From Kocuria rosea subsp. polaris (GTDB lineage: Bacteria; Actinomycetota; Actinomycetes; Actinomycetales; Micrococcaceae): 64,000 bases of DNA. The notes beneath the pieces are model-generated. The model was not told where the DNA came from and searched no databases. It was given only the letters and a program-made list of their open reading frames with translations. Below are positions 55,539-63,238 of the stretch, piece after piece; within the stretch, counting starts at the first letter, position 1; each line of letters starts with the position of its first letter. The stretch covers positions 475,889-539,888 of the forward strand of contig NZ_LQBK01000004.1 of assembly GCF_001483755.1 (NCBI RefSeq). Direction: 5' to 3'. Position numbers and translations under genes: made by a program.

Positions 55539-56732
55539 ATGATGCTGCTGACCTCCGGAACCCGCGGCGACGTGGAGCCGTTCGCGGCCCTGGCGCGCTA
55601 CGCCGCGGCACAGGGCCACCGCGTCCGGCTGGGGGTCCCGGCGAACAGCGGGGTCGACCTCACCGGGATCGACACCGTGAGCCTGGACGTGGACTTCCAC
55701 CGGCTGATGGCCGTCCCCGGGCCCTCACCGCGGGCGGCGGTGCGCCACGTCCGCGCGGAGGTCCGACCCGGGATGCGGAGGATGTTCTCCGCGGCCGTGC
55801 GGGAGACCCTCGCGTTCGACCCCGGCCTGGTCCTGCACCACCCGCTGGTCCTCACGGCGCCGGCCGTCGCGGACGCCCTCGGCGTCCCCCGGGTGCTGGC
55901 CGAGTTCGTGCCCGTGGCGACCCCCACCCGCGAGTTCTCCGCCCCCGGCGGGCCCACGGTCTCGAAGGACCTCGGGCGGTTCAACCGGACCACCTACGCG
56001 GTCCCCCGCAGCGGCGCACGGCTGTTCCGCCGGGACGTCGAGCGCGCCTGCCGGCAGCTGCCCGGCGGCCGGGCGCCCGCACCCGCCGCGGCGTCCCGCG
56101 CCACCCTCATGGGGATCAGCCCGCAGCTGCTGCCGCGACCCGCCGACTGGCCGGCCACGGTGCACCTGACCGGCGCCTGGCACGCCGGTGCGGGCGCCGC
56201 CGCCCCGGACCCCGCGGTGGCCGGATTCGTCCGGGGCGGGCCGTGCCTGGTGGCGACCTTCGGCTCCATGGCGGCCGGCGACCCGGCCGCGCGGGGACGG
56301 GCGGTCGTGGACAGCGCGCGGGCCCACGGCCTGCGGACCCTCCTGGTCACGGGCTGGGGCGGACTCGCCCTGCCGGAGGACCGGCGCGGCGACGACGTGC
56401 TCGTGGTGCCGGGCGCGCCCCTGGACGCCGTGCTCCCGGACGCCGCGGTGGCGGTCCACCACGGTGGCGCCGGGACCGTGCACACGGTGGCCCGCGCGGG
56501 GATCCCCTCCGTGGTGGTGCCCTTCCTCGTCGACCAGCCCTTCTGGGGCCGGCAGCTGCACCGGCTCGGGGTCGCCGCCGCTCCGATCCCGCACCGGAGG
56601 CTGAGCGCGGAGACCCTGGTCCCCGCGGTGGGCGACGCCCTCGCCCGCCGGGAGCGGGCGCAGCGCGTGGGCCGCGCGGTGCGGGCGGAGCAGGGGCTGC
56701 GGACCGCCCTCGACGTCCTCACCGGGCTCTGA
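55539..56732 (+). CDS. UDP-glycosyltransferase (MGT/CrtX type)
   Basis: 397 residues of the GT-B family 1 type. MMLLTSGTRGDVEPFAAL is the acceptor-side N-terminus and HHGGAGTVHTVARAGIPSVV the UDP-sugar-binding signature, followed by FLVDQPFWGRQL. I prefer the ATG at 55539 because GGAG is 8 bases upstream; a GTG two codons earlier is possible. It diverges from the second elongase gene by 172 bp. Carotenoid glucosyltransferases have this build, so C50 glucosides are the likely product. Confidence 0.85.
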   Translation: MMLLTSGTRGDVEPFAALARYAAAQGHRVRLGVPANSGVDLTGIDTVSLDVDFHRLMAVPGPSPRAAVRHVRAEVRPGMRRMFSAAVRETLAFDPGLVLHHPLVLTAPAVADALGVPRVLAEFVPVATPTREFSAPGGPTVSKDLGRFNRTTYAVPRSGARLFRRDVERACRQLPGGRAPAPAAASRATLMGISPQLLPRPADWPATVHLTGAWHAGAGAAAPDPAVAGFVRGGPCLVATFGSMAAGDPAARGRAVVDSARAHGLRTLLVTGWGGLALPEDRRGDDVLVVPGAPLDAVLPDAAVAVHHGGAGTVHTVARAGIPSVVVPFLVDQPFWGRQLHRLGVAAAPIPHRRLSAETLVPAVGDALARRERAQRVGRAVRAEQGLRTALDVLTGL

Positions 56733-56780
56733 GCCGGGCCGCGGGCGGCGCGCACGCTCCGGGCAGGGGACCGGGGCCCC

Positions 56781-56834
56781 GCGACCGGCCCCGCGACCGG
56801 CCCCGCGACCGGCCCCGCGACCGGCCCGGCGACC
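56781..56834. repeat. 12-bp tandem repeat
   Basis: Unit GCGACCGGCCCC repeated at 56781, 56793, 56805 and 56817 (last one slightly altered), with a half copy at 56829. It lies after the glycosyltransferase and before the small CPYC gene. Non-coding; could form slipped structures. Confidence 0.85.
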
Positions 56835-56965
56835 GCGCACGGACCCGTCAGCGCGGCTGACGGATCAGCGTCGGAAAACATCGCTGTTCCGCACGGGTGC
56901 GGCCCCCGATACTGGAAGGACCGGGCGACGCCCCGCCCGGCAGCACCCTCCAGGAGGACCGCACC

Positions 56966-57127
56966 ATGACCGTCGATCTGCTCCCGCCCCGCTCCACCCC
57001 GACCTCCTCGCTCCCGGCCGTGGGCACGGAGGCCGCGACGCCGTCCCGGGACCGCCGCGACGGGCAGCACGGGTGGACCGACGTCGAGCAGAACTGCCCG
57101 TACTGCGCGGGCCCCGAGACCGACTGA
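56966..57127 (+). CDS. Small protein with C-terminal CPYC motif
   Basis: A 53-residue protein I do not recognise. CAGGAGG precedes the ATG at 56966. The N-terminal 35 residues are Pro/Ser/Thr-rich, then come GWTDVEQNCPYCAGPETD. No membrane segment or signal peptide. The Cys pair could bind metal or be redox-active. It lies 84 bp upstream of the lactate-dehydrogenase-type gene on the same strand, which has its own strong ribosome site. The arrangement recalls precursor peptide plus flavoenzyme pairs, but no maturase is present. Confidence 0.62.
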   Translation: MTVDLLPPRSTPTSSLPAVGTEAATPSRDRRDGQHGWTDVEQNCPYCAGPETD

Positions 57128-57211
57128 GCGGCGCACCGCCCCGAGGCGCGGGGCCCGGGGACCTTCCGTCGTAGTGTGGTCGGGAGCACCCCGACCGTCA
57201 GGAGGTCCGCC

Positions 57212-58465
57212 ATGGAACGGCGTCTGCCCCAGTGGTCCGAGCTGCGCCCGCTCCTGCAGTTCGAGGCCCCCGCCCTCGACCGCCGCGCGGCCCGGCTGGC
57301 CGGGGCCGCGGACCTCTGGGACCTGCGCCGGATCGCCCGCCGCCGCACCCCGCGCCCGGCGTTCGACTACACGGACGGCGCCGCCCAGCGCGAACTGACC
57401 CGGCGGCGCTCGCGGGAGGCGTTCGACGCGGTCGAGCTGCTGCCCCGGATCCTGCACGGCATCGCCGCCCCGGACCTGTCCGCGCCGATCGCCGGGACCC
57501 GGTCCGCGCTGCCGTTCGGGATCGCGCCGACCGGCTTCACCCGGTTCATGCACTCGGAGGGGGAGATCGGGGGAGTCCGCGCGGCCGAGCAGGCCGGCAT
57601 CCCCTTCACCCTGTCCACCATGGGCACCCGGTCGCTCGAGGAGGTCGCCGCGGCCGCCCCGGACGCGACCCGCTGGTTCCAGCTGTACCTGTGGAAGGAC
57701 CGGGCCCGCTCCCGGGACCTGCTGGCGCGCGCCGCGGCCCACGGCTACTGGACCCTGCTCGTCACCGTGGACACCCCGGTGGCGGGCCAGCGGCTGCGGG
57801 ACGTGCGCAACGGCATGGTCATCCCGCCGAGGCTCACGCTGCGGACGGTGGCCGACGCCGCCCGCCGGCCCGAGTGGTGGTTCAACTTCCTGACCACGGA
57901 CTCCCTGAAGTTCGCGTCCCTCTCGAGCACGAGCGCCGACCTGCCCACCATCACGAACTCGATGTTCGACCCGACCCTGTCCTACGCGGACCTCGAGTGG
58001 ATCCGCTCCGAGTGGCCGGGAAAGCTGTTCGTGAAGGGCGTGCTGACCCGCGACGACGCCCGGCAGTCCCTGGCCGCTGGGGCCGACGGGCTGGTCGTCT
58101 CCAACCACGGCGGCCGCCAGCTCGACCGCGCCCCCGCCTCGCTGCACGCGCTGCCCGAGGTGCGGGACGAGGTGGGCGAGGACGTCGAGCTGATCCTGGA
58201 CTCCGGGATCATGAGCGGCGCCGACGTGCTCGCCGCCCTGTGCGCCGGCGCGGACTTCGTGCTCATCGGCCGGGCCTACCTCTACGGGCTGATGGCCGGC
58301 GGGCAGCAGGGCGTGGAGCGGGCCGTCGAGCTGCTGGCGGAGGAGATCCGGATCAGCATGCAGCTGATGGGCGCCAGGACGGTCGCCGACCTGGGCCCGC
58401 ACCTGCTCGGCACCCGCCACCACCCCGACCTCGCCCGCCGGGACGCGCCCGCCGACCAGCGCTGA
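57212..58465 (+). CDS. lldD: FMN-dependent alpha-hydroxy-acid dehydrogenase, L-lactate dehydrogenase type
   Basis: 417 residues of the FMN TIM-barrel family. FGIAPTGFTRFMHSEGE holds FMN contacts, WFQLYLWKDR and TVDTPVAGQRLRDVRNGM the second barrel part, and the active-site block VSNHGGRQLDRAPASL carries catalytic His and Arg. DSGIMSGADVLAALCAGADF is the phosphate-binding end. The ATG at 57212 has CAGGAGG, better than an upstream in-frame start. L-lactate to pyruvate is most likely; glycolate or another hydroxy-acid is possible. A strong two-sided terminator follows. Confidence 0.9.
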   Translation: MERRLPQWSELRPLLQFEAPALDRRAARLAGAADLWDLRRIARRRTPRPAFDYTDGAAQRELTRRRSREAFDAVELLPRILHGIAAPDLSAPIAGTRSALPFGIAPTGFTRFMHSEGEIGGVRAAEQAGIPFTLSTMGTRSLEEVAAAAPDATRWFQLYLWKDRARSRDLLARAAAHGYWTLLVTVDTPVAGQRLRDVRNGMVIPPRLTLRTVADAARRPEWWFNFLTTDSLKFASLSSTSADLPTITNSMFDPTLSYADLEWIRSEWPGKLFVKGVLTRDDARQSLAAGADGLVVSNHGGRQLDRAPASLHALPEVRDEVGEDVELILDSGIMSGADVLAALCAGADFVLIGRAYLYGLMAGGQQGVERAVELLAEEIRISMQLMGARTVADLGPHLLGTRHHPDLARRDAPADQR

Positions 58466-58497
58466 GCACGCCCCCTCGCGGGCGGGGAGGCCGCCGG

Positions 58498-58543
58498 CCG
58501 GAGCACCCCGGACGGCGGGCTCCCGCCGCCCGGGGTGCTCCGG
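58498..58543. terminator. Bidirectional terminator between lldD and the E2 gene
   Basis: A 21-bp stem with one A/C mismatch: CCGGAGCACCCCGG (58498-58511) and CGGCGGG pair with CCCGCCG and CCGGGGTGCTCCGG (58530-58543), with a CT loop. It lies in the 90-bp gap between convergent genes. Confidence 0.88.
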
Positions 58544-58555
58544 CGCCCCCCGGGA

Positions 58556-60058
58556 TCAGAGGTCCGCGAGCACCGAGAGCGGGTTCTCCACGGCGTCGGC
58601 CACCATGCGCAGGAAGCCGCCGGCGGCCCCGCCGTCGCACACCCGGTGGTCGAACGCGAGGGAGAGCTGGGTGACCTTGCGGACGGCCAGCTGCCCGTCG
58701 ACCACCCACGGGCGGTCGATGATCCGGCCGATCCCCAGGATCGCGACCTCCGGGTGGTTGATGATCGCCGCGGCCCCGTCCGTGCCGAACACCCCGTAGT
58801 TGTTGAGCGTGAACGTGGAGCCGGACAGCTCGGCGGGGCCGGCCTTCCCGGAGCGCGCGAGCTCGGTGAGCCGCCGGAGCTCGGCGTCCAGGCCGCGGGC
58901 GCTGAGGGCGTGCGCGCCGCGGATGTTCGGCACCACGAGCCCGCGGTCGGTCTGCGCCGCGAAGCCCAGGTTCACGCCGTCGAAGCGCACGATCTGCTGG
59001 CTGCCGTCCTCGAGGGTCTCGATCCGGGTGGCGAGCTCGGGGTGCCGGGCCAGTCCGGCGAGCACGAAGCGCGCGATCAGGGCCATGAGCCCCGGGGCCC
59101 GCTCGGGGTCCTGCGCCTTGAGCTCGGCGCGCAGCTCCACGAGCTTCGTGGCGTCCACGTCCACCCAGACGGTGGCCTCGGGGATCTCGCTGCGGGAACG
59201 GGTCATGGCCTGCCCGATGGCCTTGCGGATCCCGGTGACCGGCAGCCGCTCGGCGACCCCCAGCCCCGTGCGGGCGTCCACGGCGGAGGGCTCCTGGGTG
59301 GAGCGCTCCGGGGCGGGCGCCGGCGAGGACGGGGCGGCCGTCCCCTGCGGGGCCGGCCCCGCGGCGGCGTCCGCCGCGGCCACGACGTCGCGGCGCAGGA
59401 CGAGCCCGCCGGGCCCGGAGCCGCGCACGGTGGAGATGTCGATCCCGCGGTCCTTGGCGAGCTTGCGCACGATCGGCGAGACGACCGTGGGCGCCAGGCG
59501 CGGGGCCGAGGCCATCGCGTCGTGGGCGGCGTCCGCGGCAGCGGCCTGCGCCGCTCCCTGCGCCGCCGCCGCGGCGGCCGGCACGGCGGTGGCCGCGGCA
59601 GCCGACCCGTCCGCGGACCCGGCGCGCTTCGGCCGGCGCCGGCGCCCGGCCGCGCCGCCGGCCGGCGTGCCGTAGCCGATGAGCACGCTGCCCGATCCGG
59701 CGTCGTCGTCGGAGGCCCCGGCGGCCGCCGCGGGGTCCGCCCCGGCGCGCTCCTCCTCCCGGTAGGACTGCCCGCCCTTGGGGCCGCCGCCCTGCGGGGC
59801 GGGGGTCCCGTCCCGGTCCCCGGTGTCCACGGAGATCAGCGGGGCCCCCACGTCGAGGGTCTGCCCGGAGTCGCCGTGCAGCTGGTGCACGGTCCCCGCG
59901 AAGGGGCACGGCACCTCCACGGCGGACTTGGCGGTCTCCACCTCGGCGATCGGCTGGTCCACGGCGACGGTGTCGCCCACCCGGACGAGCCAGCTCACGA
60001 GTTCGGCCTCGGTCAGTCCCTCGCCGAGATCCGGCAGGGTGAACGTCTTCACGGTCAT
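58556..60058 (-). CDS. bkdC: 2-oxoacid dehydrogenase E2 (dihydrolipoamide acyltransferase)
   Basis: 500 residues. The lipoyl domain (about 1-80) has the lipoylated Lys in EVETAKSAVEVP. A long Gly/Ala linker with a basic GRRRRPKRAG patch follows, then the E3/E1-binding domain (VSPIVRKLAKDRGIDISTV) and the catalytic domain with active-site His in AFDHRVCDGGAAGGFL. GGGAGGA supports the ATG at 60058, 2 bp behind the E1-beta stop. The single lipoyl domain and alpha/beta E1 partner fit a branched-chain 2-oxoacid complex. E3 is not in the window. Confidence 0.92.
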   Translation of the reverse strand: MTVKTFTLPDLGEGLTEAELVSWLVRVGDTVAVDQPIAEVETAKSAVEVPCPFAGTVHQLHGDSGQTLDVGAPLISVDTGDRDGTPAPQGGGPKGGQSYREEERAGADPAAAAGASDDDAGSGSVLIGYGTPAGGAAGRRRRPKRAGSADGSAAAATAVPAAAAAAQGAAQAAAADAAHDAMASAPRLAPTVVSPIVRKLAKDRGIDISTVRGSGPGGLVLRRDVVAAADAAAGPAPQGTAAPSSPAPAPERSTQEPSAVDARTGLGVAERLPVTGIRKAIGQAMTRSRSEIPEATVWVDVDATKLVELRAELKAQDPERAPGLMALIARFVLAGLARHPELATRIETLEDGSQQIVRFDGVNLGFAAQTDRGLVVPNIRGAHALSARGLDAELRRLTELARSGKAGPAELSGSTFTLNNYGVFGTDGAAAIINHPEVAILGIGRIIDRPWVVDGQLAVRKVTQLSLAFDHRVCDGGAAGGFLRMVADAVENPLSVLADL

Positions 60059-60060
60059 GG

Positions 60061-61110
60061 TCAGTCCTCCCACTGCAGGTCGTCCACGGCGTCGAGGATG
60101 CGGTCGACGCTCGGCAGGTAGTGCTCCTCGAGCTTGGGCGCCGGGTACGGGATGTCGAACCCGGTCACGCGGCGCACGGGCGCGGCCAGGGAGTGGAAGC
60201 AGCGCTCCTGGACGCGGGCCACGATCTCGGCCGCCACGGACGCGAAGCCCGGGGCCTCGGCCACGACCACCACGCGCCCGGTCCTGCGCACCGACGCGGC
60301 GACCGTCTCGTCGTCGAACGGGACGATGCTGCGCAGGTCCACGACCTCGAGCGAGCGGCCCTCGGCGGCGGCGGTCGCCGCGGCCGCCAGGGCGGTCGGC
60401 ACGGACGGCCCGTAGGCGAGGAGCGTGGCGTCCTCGCCGGCGCGGGCGACCACGGCACGGCCCTCCCGGCGCTCGGGAGCACGGTTCTCGTAGCGGTCCC
60501 GCAGCTCGGCCAGGTCCACGGGCGCCTTGGACCAGTAGAGCTTCTTGGGCTCGAAGAACACGACGGGGTCGTCGGAGTCGATCGCCTCGCGCAGCATGAG
60601 GTAGGCGTCCTCGACCGTGGCGGGGGTGAAGACCTTCAGGCCCGGGGTGTGGGCGTAGTAGGCCTCGGAGGAGTCGCAGTGGTGCTCCACGCCGCCGATG
60701 CCCCCGGCGTAGGGGATGCGGATGACGATGGGCAGGCGCACGGCGCCGCGGGTGCGGTTGTGCATCTTCGCGATGTGCGAGGCGACCTGCTCGAAGGCGG
60801 GGTAGGCGAAGGCGTCGAACTGCATCTCGATCACGGGGCGCATGCGGTTCATCGCCATGCCCACGGCCATGCCGGCGATCCCGGACTCGGCCAGCGGGGT
60901 GTCGAAGCAGCGGGTGCGGCCGAAGCGCTGCGTCAGCCCGTCGGTGATGCGGAAGACGCCGCCGAGGGTGCCGACGTCCTCGCCGAAGACGACGACGCCG
61001 TCGTCGGCGGCCAGGGCGTCCGCCAGGGCGGTGTTGAGCGCCTGGGCGAAGGTGGCCGGCTTGACCGCCGGGGCCTCGCCGGACGGCGCGGGGGCTTCCA
61101 GGGTGCTCAC
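60061..61110 (-). CDS. bkdB: 2-oxoacid dehydrogenase E1 beta subunit
   Basis: 349 residues from a GTG overlapping the E1-alpha stop (GTGA). VVVFGEDVGTLGGVFRITDG, TPLAESGIAGMAVGMAM and EMQFDAFAYPAFEQVASHIA are the conserved beta-subunit blocks, and FFEPKKLYW is typical of the branched-chain type. The C-terminal domain ends VTGFDIPYPAPKLEEHYLP. Together with E1 alpha it decarboxylates 2-oxoacids from valine, leucine and isoleucine and supplies branched acyl-CoA for fatty acids. Confidence 0.93.
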   Translation of the reverse strand: MSTLEAPAPSGEAPAVKPATFAQALNTALADALAADDGVVVFGEDVGTLGGVFRITDGLTQRFGRTRCFDTPLAESGIAGMAVGMAMNRMRPVIEMQFDAFAYPAFEQVASHIAKMHNRTRGAVRLPIVIRIPYAGGIGGVEHHCDSSEAYYAHTPGLKVFTPATVEDAYLMLREAIDSDDPVVFFEPKKLYWSKAPVDLAELRDRYENRAPERREGRAVVARAGEDATLLAYGPSVPTALAAAATAAAEGRSLEVVDLRSIVPFDDETVAASVRRTGRVVVVAEAPGFASVAAEIVARVQERCFHSLAAPVRRVTGFDIPYPAPKLEEHYLPSVDRILDAVDDLQWED

Positions 61111-62282
61111 TGTCCGGTCTCCTCTCGGGCGAGCTCGGCGGCCAGGAACTGCTCCTGCTCGGCGAGCTGCGGGGTCTGCTCGGTGTAGACGTGGCGGAAC
61201 AGCTCGAGCGGGTCGATCTCCACGTCGGCGTTCATGCCGTCGCGCAGCGTCGTGGCGACGTCCTCGGCGGTCGCGGCGATGCGCTGCTCGGCCGCGTCGT
61301 CCAGCACGCCCTCGGCGCCGAGCCAGGCGCGCATCCGGGTGACCGGGTCCTTGGCGATCCACTCCTGCACCTCGGCGTCGTCGCGGTAGCGCGTGGCGTC
61401 GTCGGCGTTGGTGTGCGCCTGCATGCGGTAGGTGTGCGCCTCGACGAGGAGCGGCTCGGACTCGGAGCGCGCCAGGTCCACGGCGCGGCGCAGCGTGGCG
61501 AGCAGCGCCACGAGGTCGTTGCCGTCCACGCGCTCGCCGGCCATGCCGTAGCCGACCGCCTTGTGCGCGAGGCTGGGGGCCGCGGACTGCTGGGACAGGG
61601 GCACGGAGATCGCGTAGCCGTTGTTCTGCACGAAGAACACGACCGGCAGCTTGAACACGGCCGCGAAGTTCAGGGCCTCGTGGAAGTCGCCCTCGCTGGT
61701 GGCGCCGTCCCCGCACATCGCCAGCACCACGGTGTCCTCGCCGCGCAGCTTCGCGGCGTGGGCCACGCCCACCGCGTGCAGCAGCTGGGTGGTCAGCGGC
61801 GTGGACTGGATGCCCACGCAGTGCTCGTACGGGTCGTAGCCGCCGTGCCACTCGCCGCGGAAGATCGCCATGACCTGCAGGGGGTCCACGCCCTTGGTCA
61901 TGACCGCCACGGTGTCCCGGTAGGTGGGGAACAGCCAGTCGCCCTCCTCGAGGCACAGGGCGGCCGCCACCTGGCAGGCCTCCTGGCCGTGGCTGGACGG
62001 GTAGACGGCCATGCGGCCCTGCCGGACCAGCGCGGAGTTCTGGTCGTTGACCCGCCGGCCCACCACCAGCTTCTCGTAGGCGTCCAGCAGGACGTCCCGG
62101 TCGGGCAGCGGGTACTCGTGGCCGGGGCCGGTGCCCTGCTCCTCGGGGGCGAGCAGCCGCCCGCTCGGATCGACCATGCGGATCTCGCCGCGGGCCGGGA
62201 GCATGTACTGCTCCGGCGTGATGCCGAAGGTCTGGGAGGCCCGGAGGATCGGGTCCTCGGGGGTCTCGACGGTCTGGCTCAT
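61107..62282 (-). CDS. bkdA: 2-oxoacid dehydrogenase E1 alpha subunit
   Basis: 391 residues, starting at the ATG at 62282 with GAGGGG upstream. The TPP-binding motif is CGDGATSEGDFHEALNFAAV through VVFFVQNNGYAIS. PSSHGQEACQVAAAL and the phosphorylation-loop equivalent (YGMAGERVDGNDL, then AHTYRMQAHTNADDATRYR) are conserved. It is the first gene of bkdABC, and diverges from the Lrp-type regulator at 62526. Confidence 0.93.
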   Translation of the reverse strand: MSQTVETPEDPILRASQTFGITPEQYMLPARGEIRMVDPSGRLLAPEEQGTGPGHEYPLPDRDVLLDAYEKLVVGRRVNDQNSALVRQGRMAVYPSSHGQEACQVAAALCLEEGDWLFPTYRDTVAVMTKGVDPLQVMAIFRGEWHGGYDPYEHCVGIQSTPLTTQLLHAVGVAHAAKLRGEDTVVLAMCGDGATSEGDFHEALNFAAVFKLPVVFFVQNNGYAISVPLSQQSAAPSLAHKAVGYGMAGERVDGNDLVALLATLRRAVDLARSESEPLLVEAHTYRMQAHTNADDATRYRDDAEVQEWIAKDPVTRMRAWLGAEGVLDDAAEQRIAATAEDVATTLRDGMNADVEIDPLELFRHVYTEQTPQLAEQEQFLAAELAREETGQ

Positions 62283-62358
62283 GGTGTCCCCTCGGTCGGT
62301 CCCCGGTCCGCGCACGGGGCCGGGGAGGCAGGAAGGCTGGTGCAACTCTGTCTCCCCA

Positions 62359-62385
62359 GTATGCGAACCGGGCCTGCTTCGTATC
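62359..62385. promoter_or_regulatory. Candidate operator upstream of bkdABC
   Basis: GTATGCGAA (62359-62367) and TTCGTATC (62378-62385) form an imperfect inverted repeat with a 10-bp centre, in the 243-bp divergent gap before the Lrp-type gene. Binding by that regulator is inferred. The rest of the gap holds AT-richer sequence around 62420-62455 suitable for promoters; I saw no gene in it. Confidence 0.45.
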
Positions 62386-62525
62386 CAGAGAGGCCGGAAA
62401 GTGCAGAAGACTGAGACGAACGGAGCAGACAGTGTGGACGAAATGTTCTAGTGTGGCGTGGAGCACACGCATTCGTCCGGTGCCGTGCCGGACCCTGTGA
62501 CCCACCCACCCCGAAGGAGCCCGCC

Positions 62526-62978
62526 GTGCCCTCGACCCCCGTCTCCCTGGACGAGACCGATCGGAAGATCCTCGCGGAGCTGTCCCGGGACGCGAGGCAG
62601 TCGGTCACCGCGATCGCCGCGGCCGTGCACGTCTCCCGCGCCCACGCCTACGCCCGGATCAACCGGCTGCGGGACGAGGGCGTGATCCTGAGCTTCAGCA
62701 CCGTGATCGACCCGGTGCGGGCGGGGCTGCAGGCCTCCGCCTACGTGACGCTCAAGCTCCAGCAGAACACCTGGCGGGAGCTGTGCGCCCAGCTGCGGGC
62801 GATCCCCGCCGTGCACCACATCGCCCTGGTGGGCGGGAACTTCGACGTCATGCTCCTCGTGCGGGCCGTGGACACCGTGCACCTGCGGCAGGTGATCTTC
62901 GAGCACATCCAGCAGCTGCCCGGGGTGGTGGACACCCAGACGTTCCTGATCTTCGAGGACATCGACACCCGGGCCTGA
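62526..62978 (+). CDS. Lrp/AsnC-family regulator, BkdR-like
   Basis: 150 residues from a GTG with GAAGGAG upstream. The helix-turn-helix covers about 8-55 (LDETDRKILAELSRDARQSV, SRAHAYARINRLRDEGVI). The C-terminal RAM effector domain has VHHIALVGGNFDVMLLVRA. It diverges from the branched-chain dehydrogenase operon; Lrp-type BkdR proteins control such operons in response to branched-chain amino acids. The effector here is inferred from that context. Confidence 0.9.
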   Translation: MPSTPVSLDETDRKILAELSRDARQSVTAIAAAVHVSRAHAYARINRLRDEGVILSFSTVIDPVRAGLQASAYVTLKLQQNTWRELCAQLRAIPAVHHIALVGGNFDVMLLVRAVDTVHLRQVIFEHIQQLPGVVDTQTFLIFEDIDTRA

Positions 62979-63042
62979 GCCGCGGGCCCGGCGCGCACCG
63001 CCGGCGTCATGTTCCGTCACGGTCGTCATCTTCGGTCGCGGA

Positions 63043-63118
63043 GGGACAGCCACTACCTCTGCGCATAGTGTTGTTCCAGCTTCACGAGACGTGACCGCGA
63101 AGCTCCGACTGGGTCACG
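63043..63118 (+). promoter_or_regulatory. metY promoter and 5'-terminal H-type pseudoknot leader
   Basis: GGGACA (63043-63048), 17 bp, TAGTGT (63066-63071) gives a start near 63078. There AGCTTC (63078-63083) pairs with GAAGCT (63099-63104), while CGTGACC (63090-63096) pairs with GGTCACG (63112-63118). The stems interleave: 6 bp, 6-nt loop, 7 bp, 2 nt, 7-nt loop. More stems may follow (GGATG 63147-63151 with CATCC near 63165). The leader runs 121 nt further to metY. A riboswitch sensing methionine-cycle metabolites is plausible; I could not match a named family. Confidence 0.55.
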
Positions 63119-63238
63119 CACCAACCCCATGCTCATTGGGTGGTTCGGATGAGGAAGCGGCCTGCATCCTCCGCGGCGCCCCCACCGGGGGGCCGCGGCC
63201 GTCCGGTGCGGGTAAGAGCAAGGCACAGGAGCAGCGCC

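Noticed and set aside
45777-56834. Tandem repeats at 45777-45848 and 56781-56834 as possible CRISPR arrays.
   Set aside because: Units of 12-18 bp abut with no spacers; they are minisatellites.
56966-58465. A mycofactocin locus.
   Set aside because: The small protein lacks the MftA C-terminus, and no radical SAM maturase or MftB-like gene is present.
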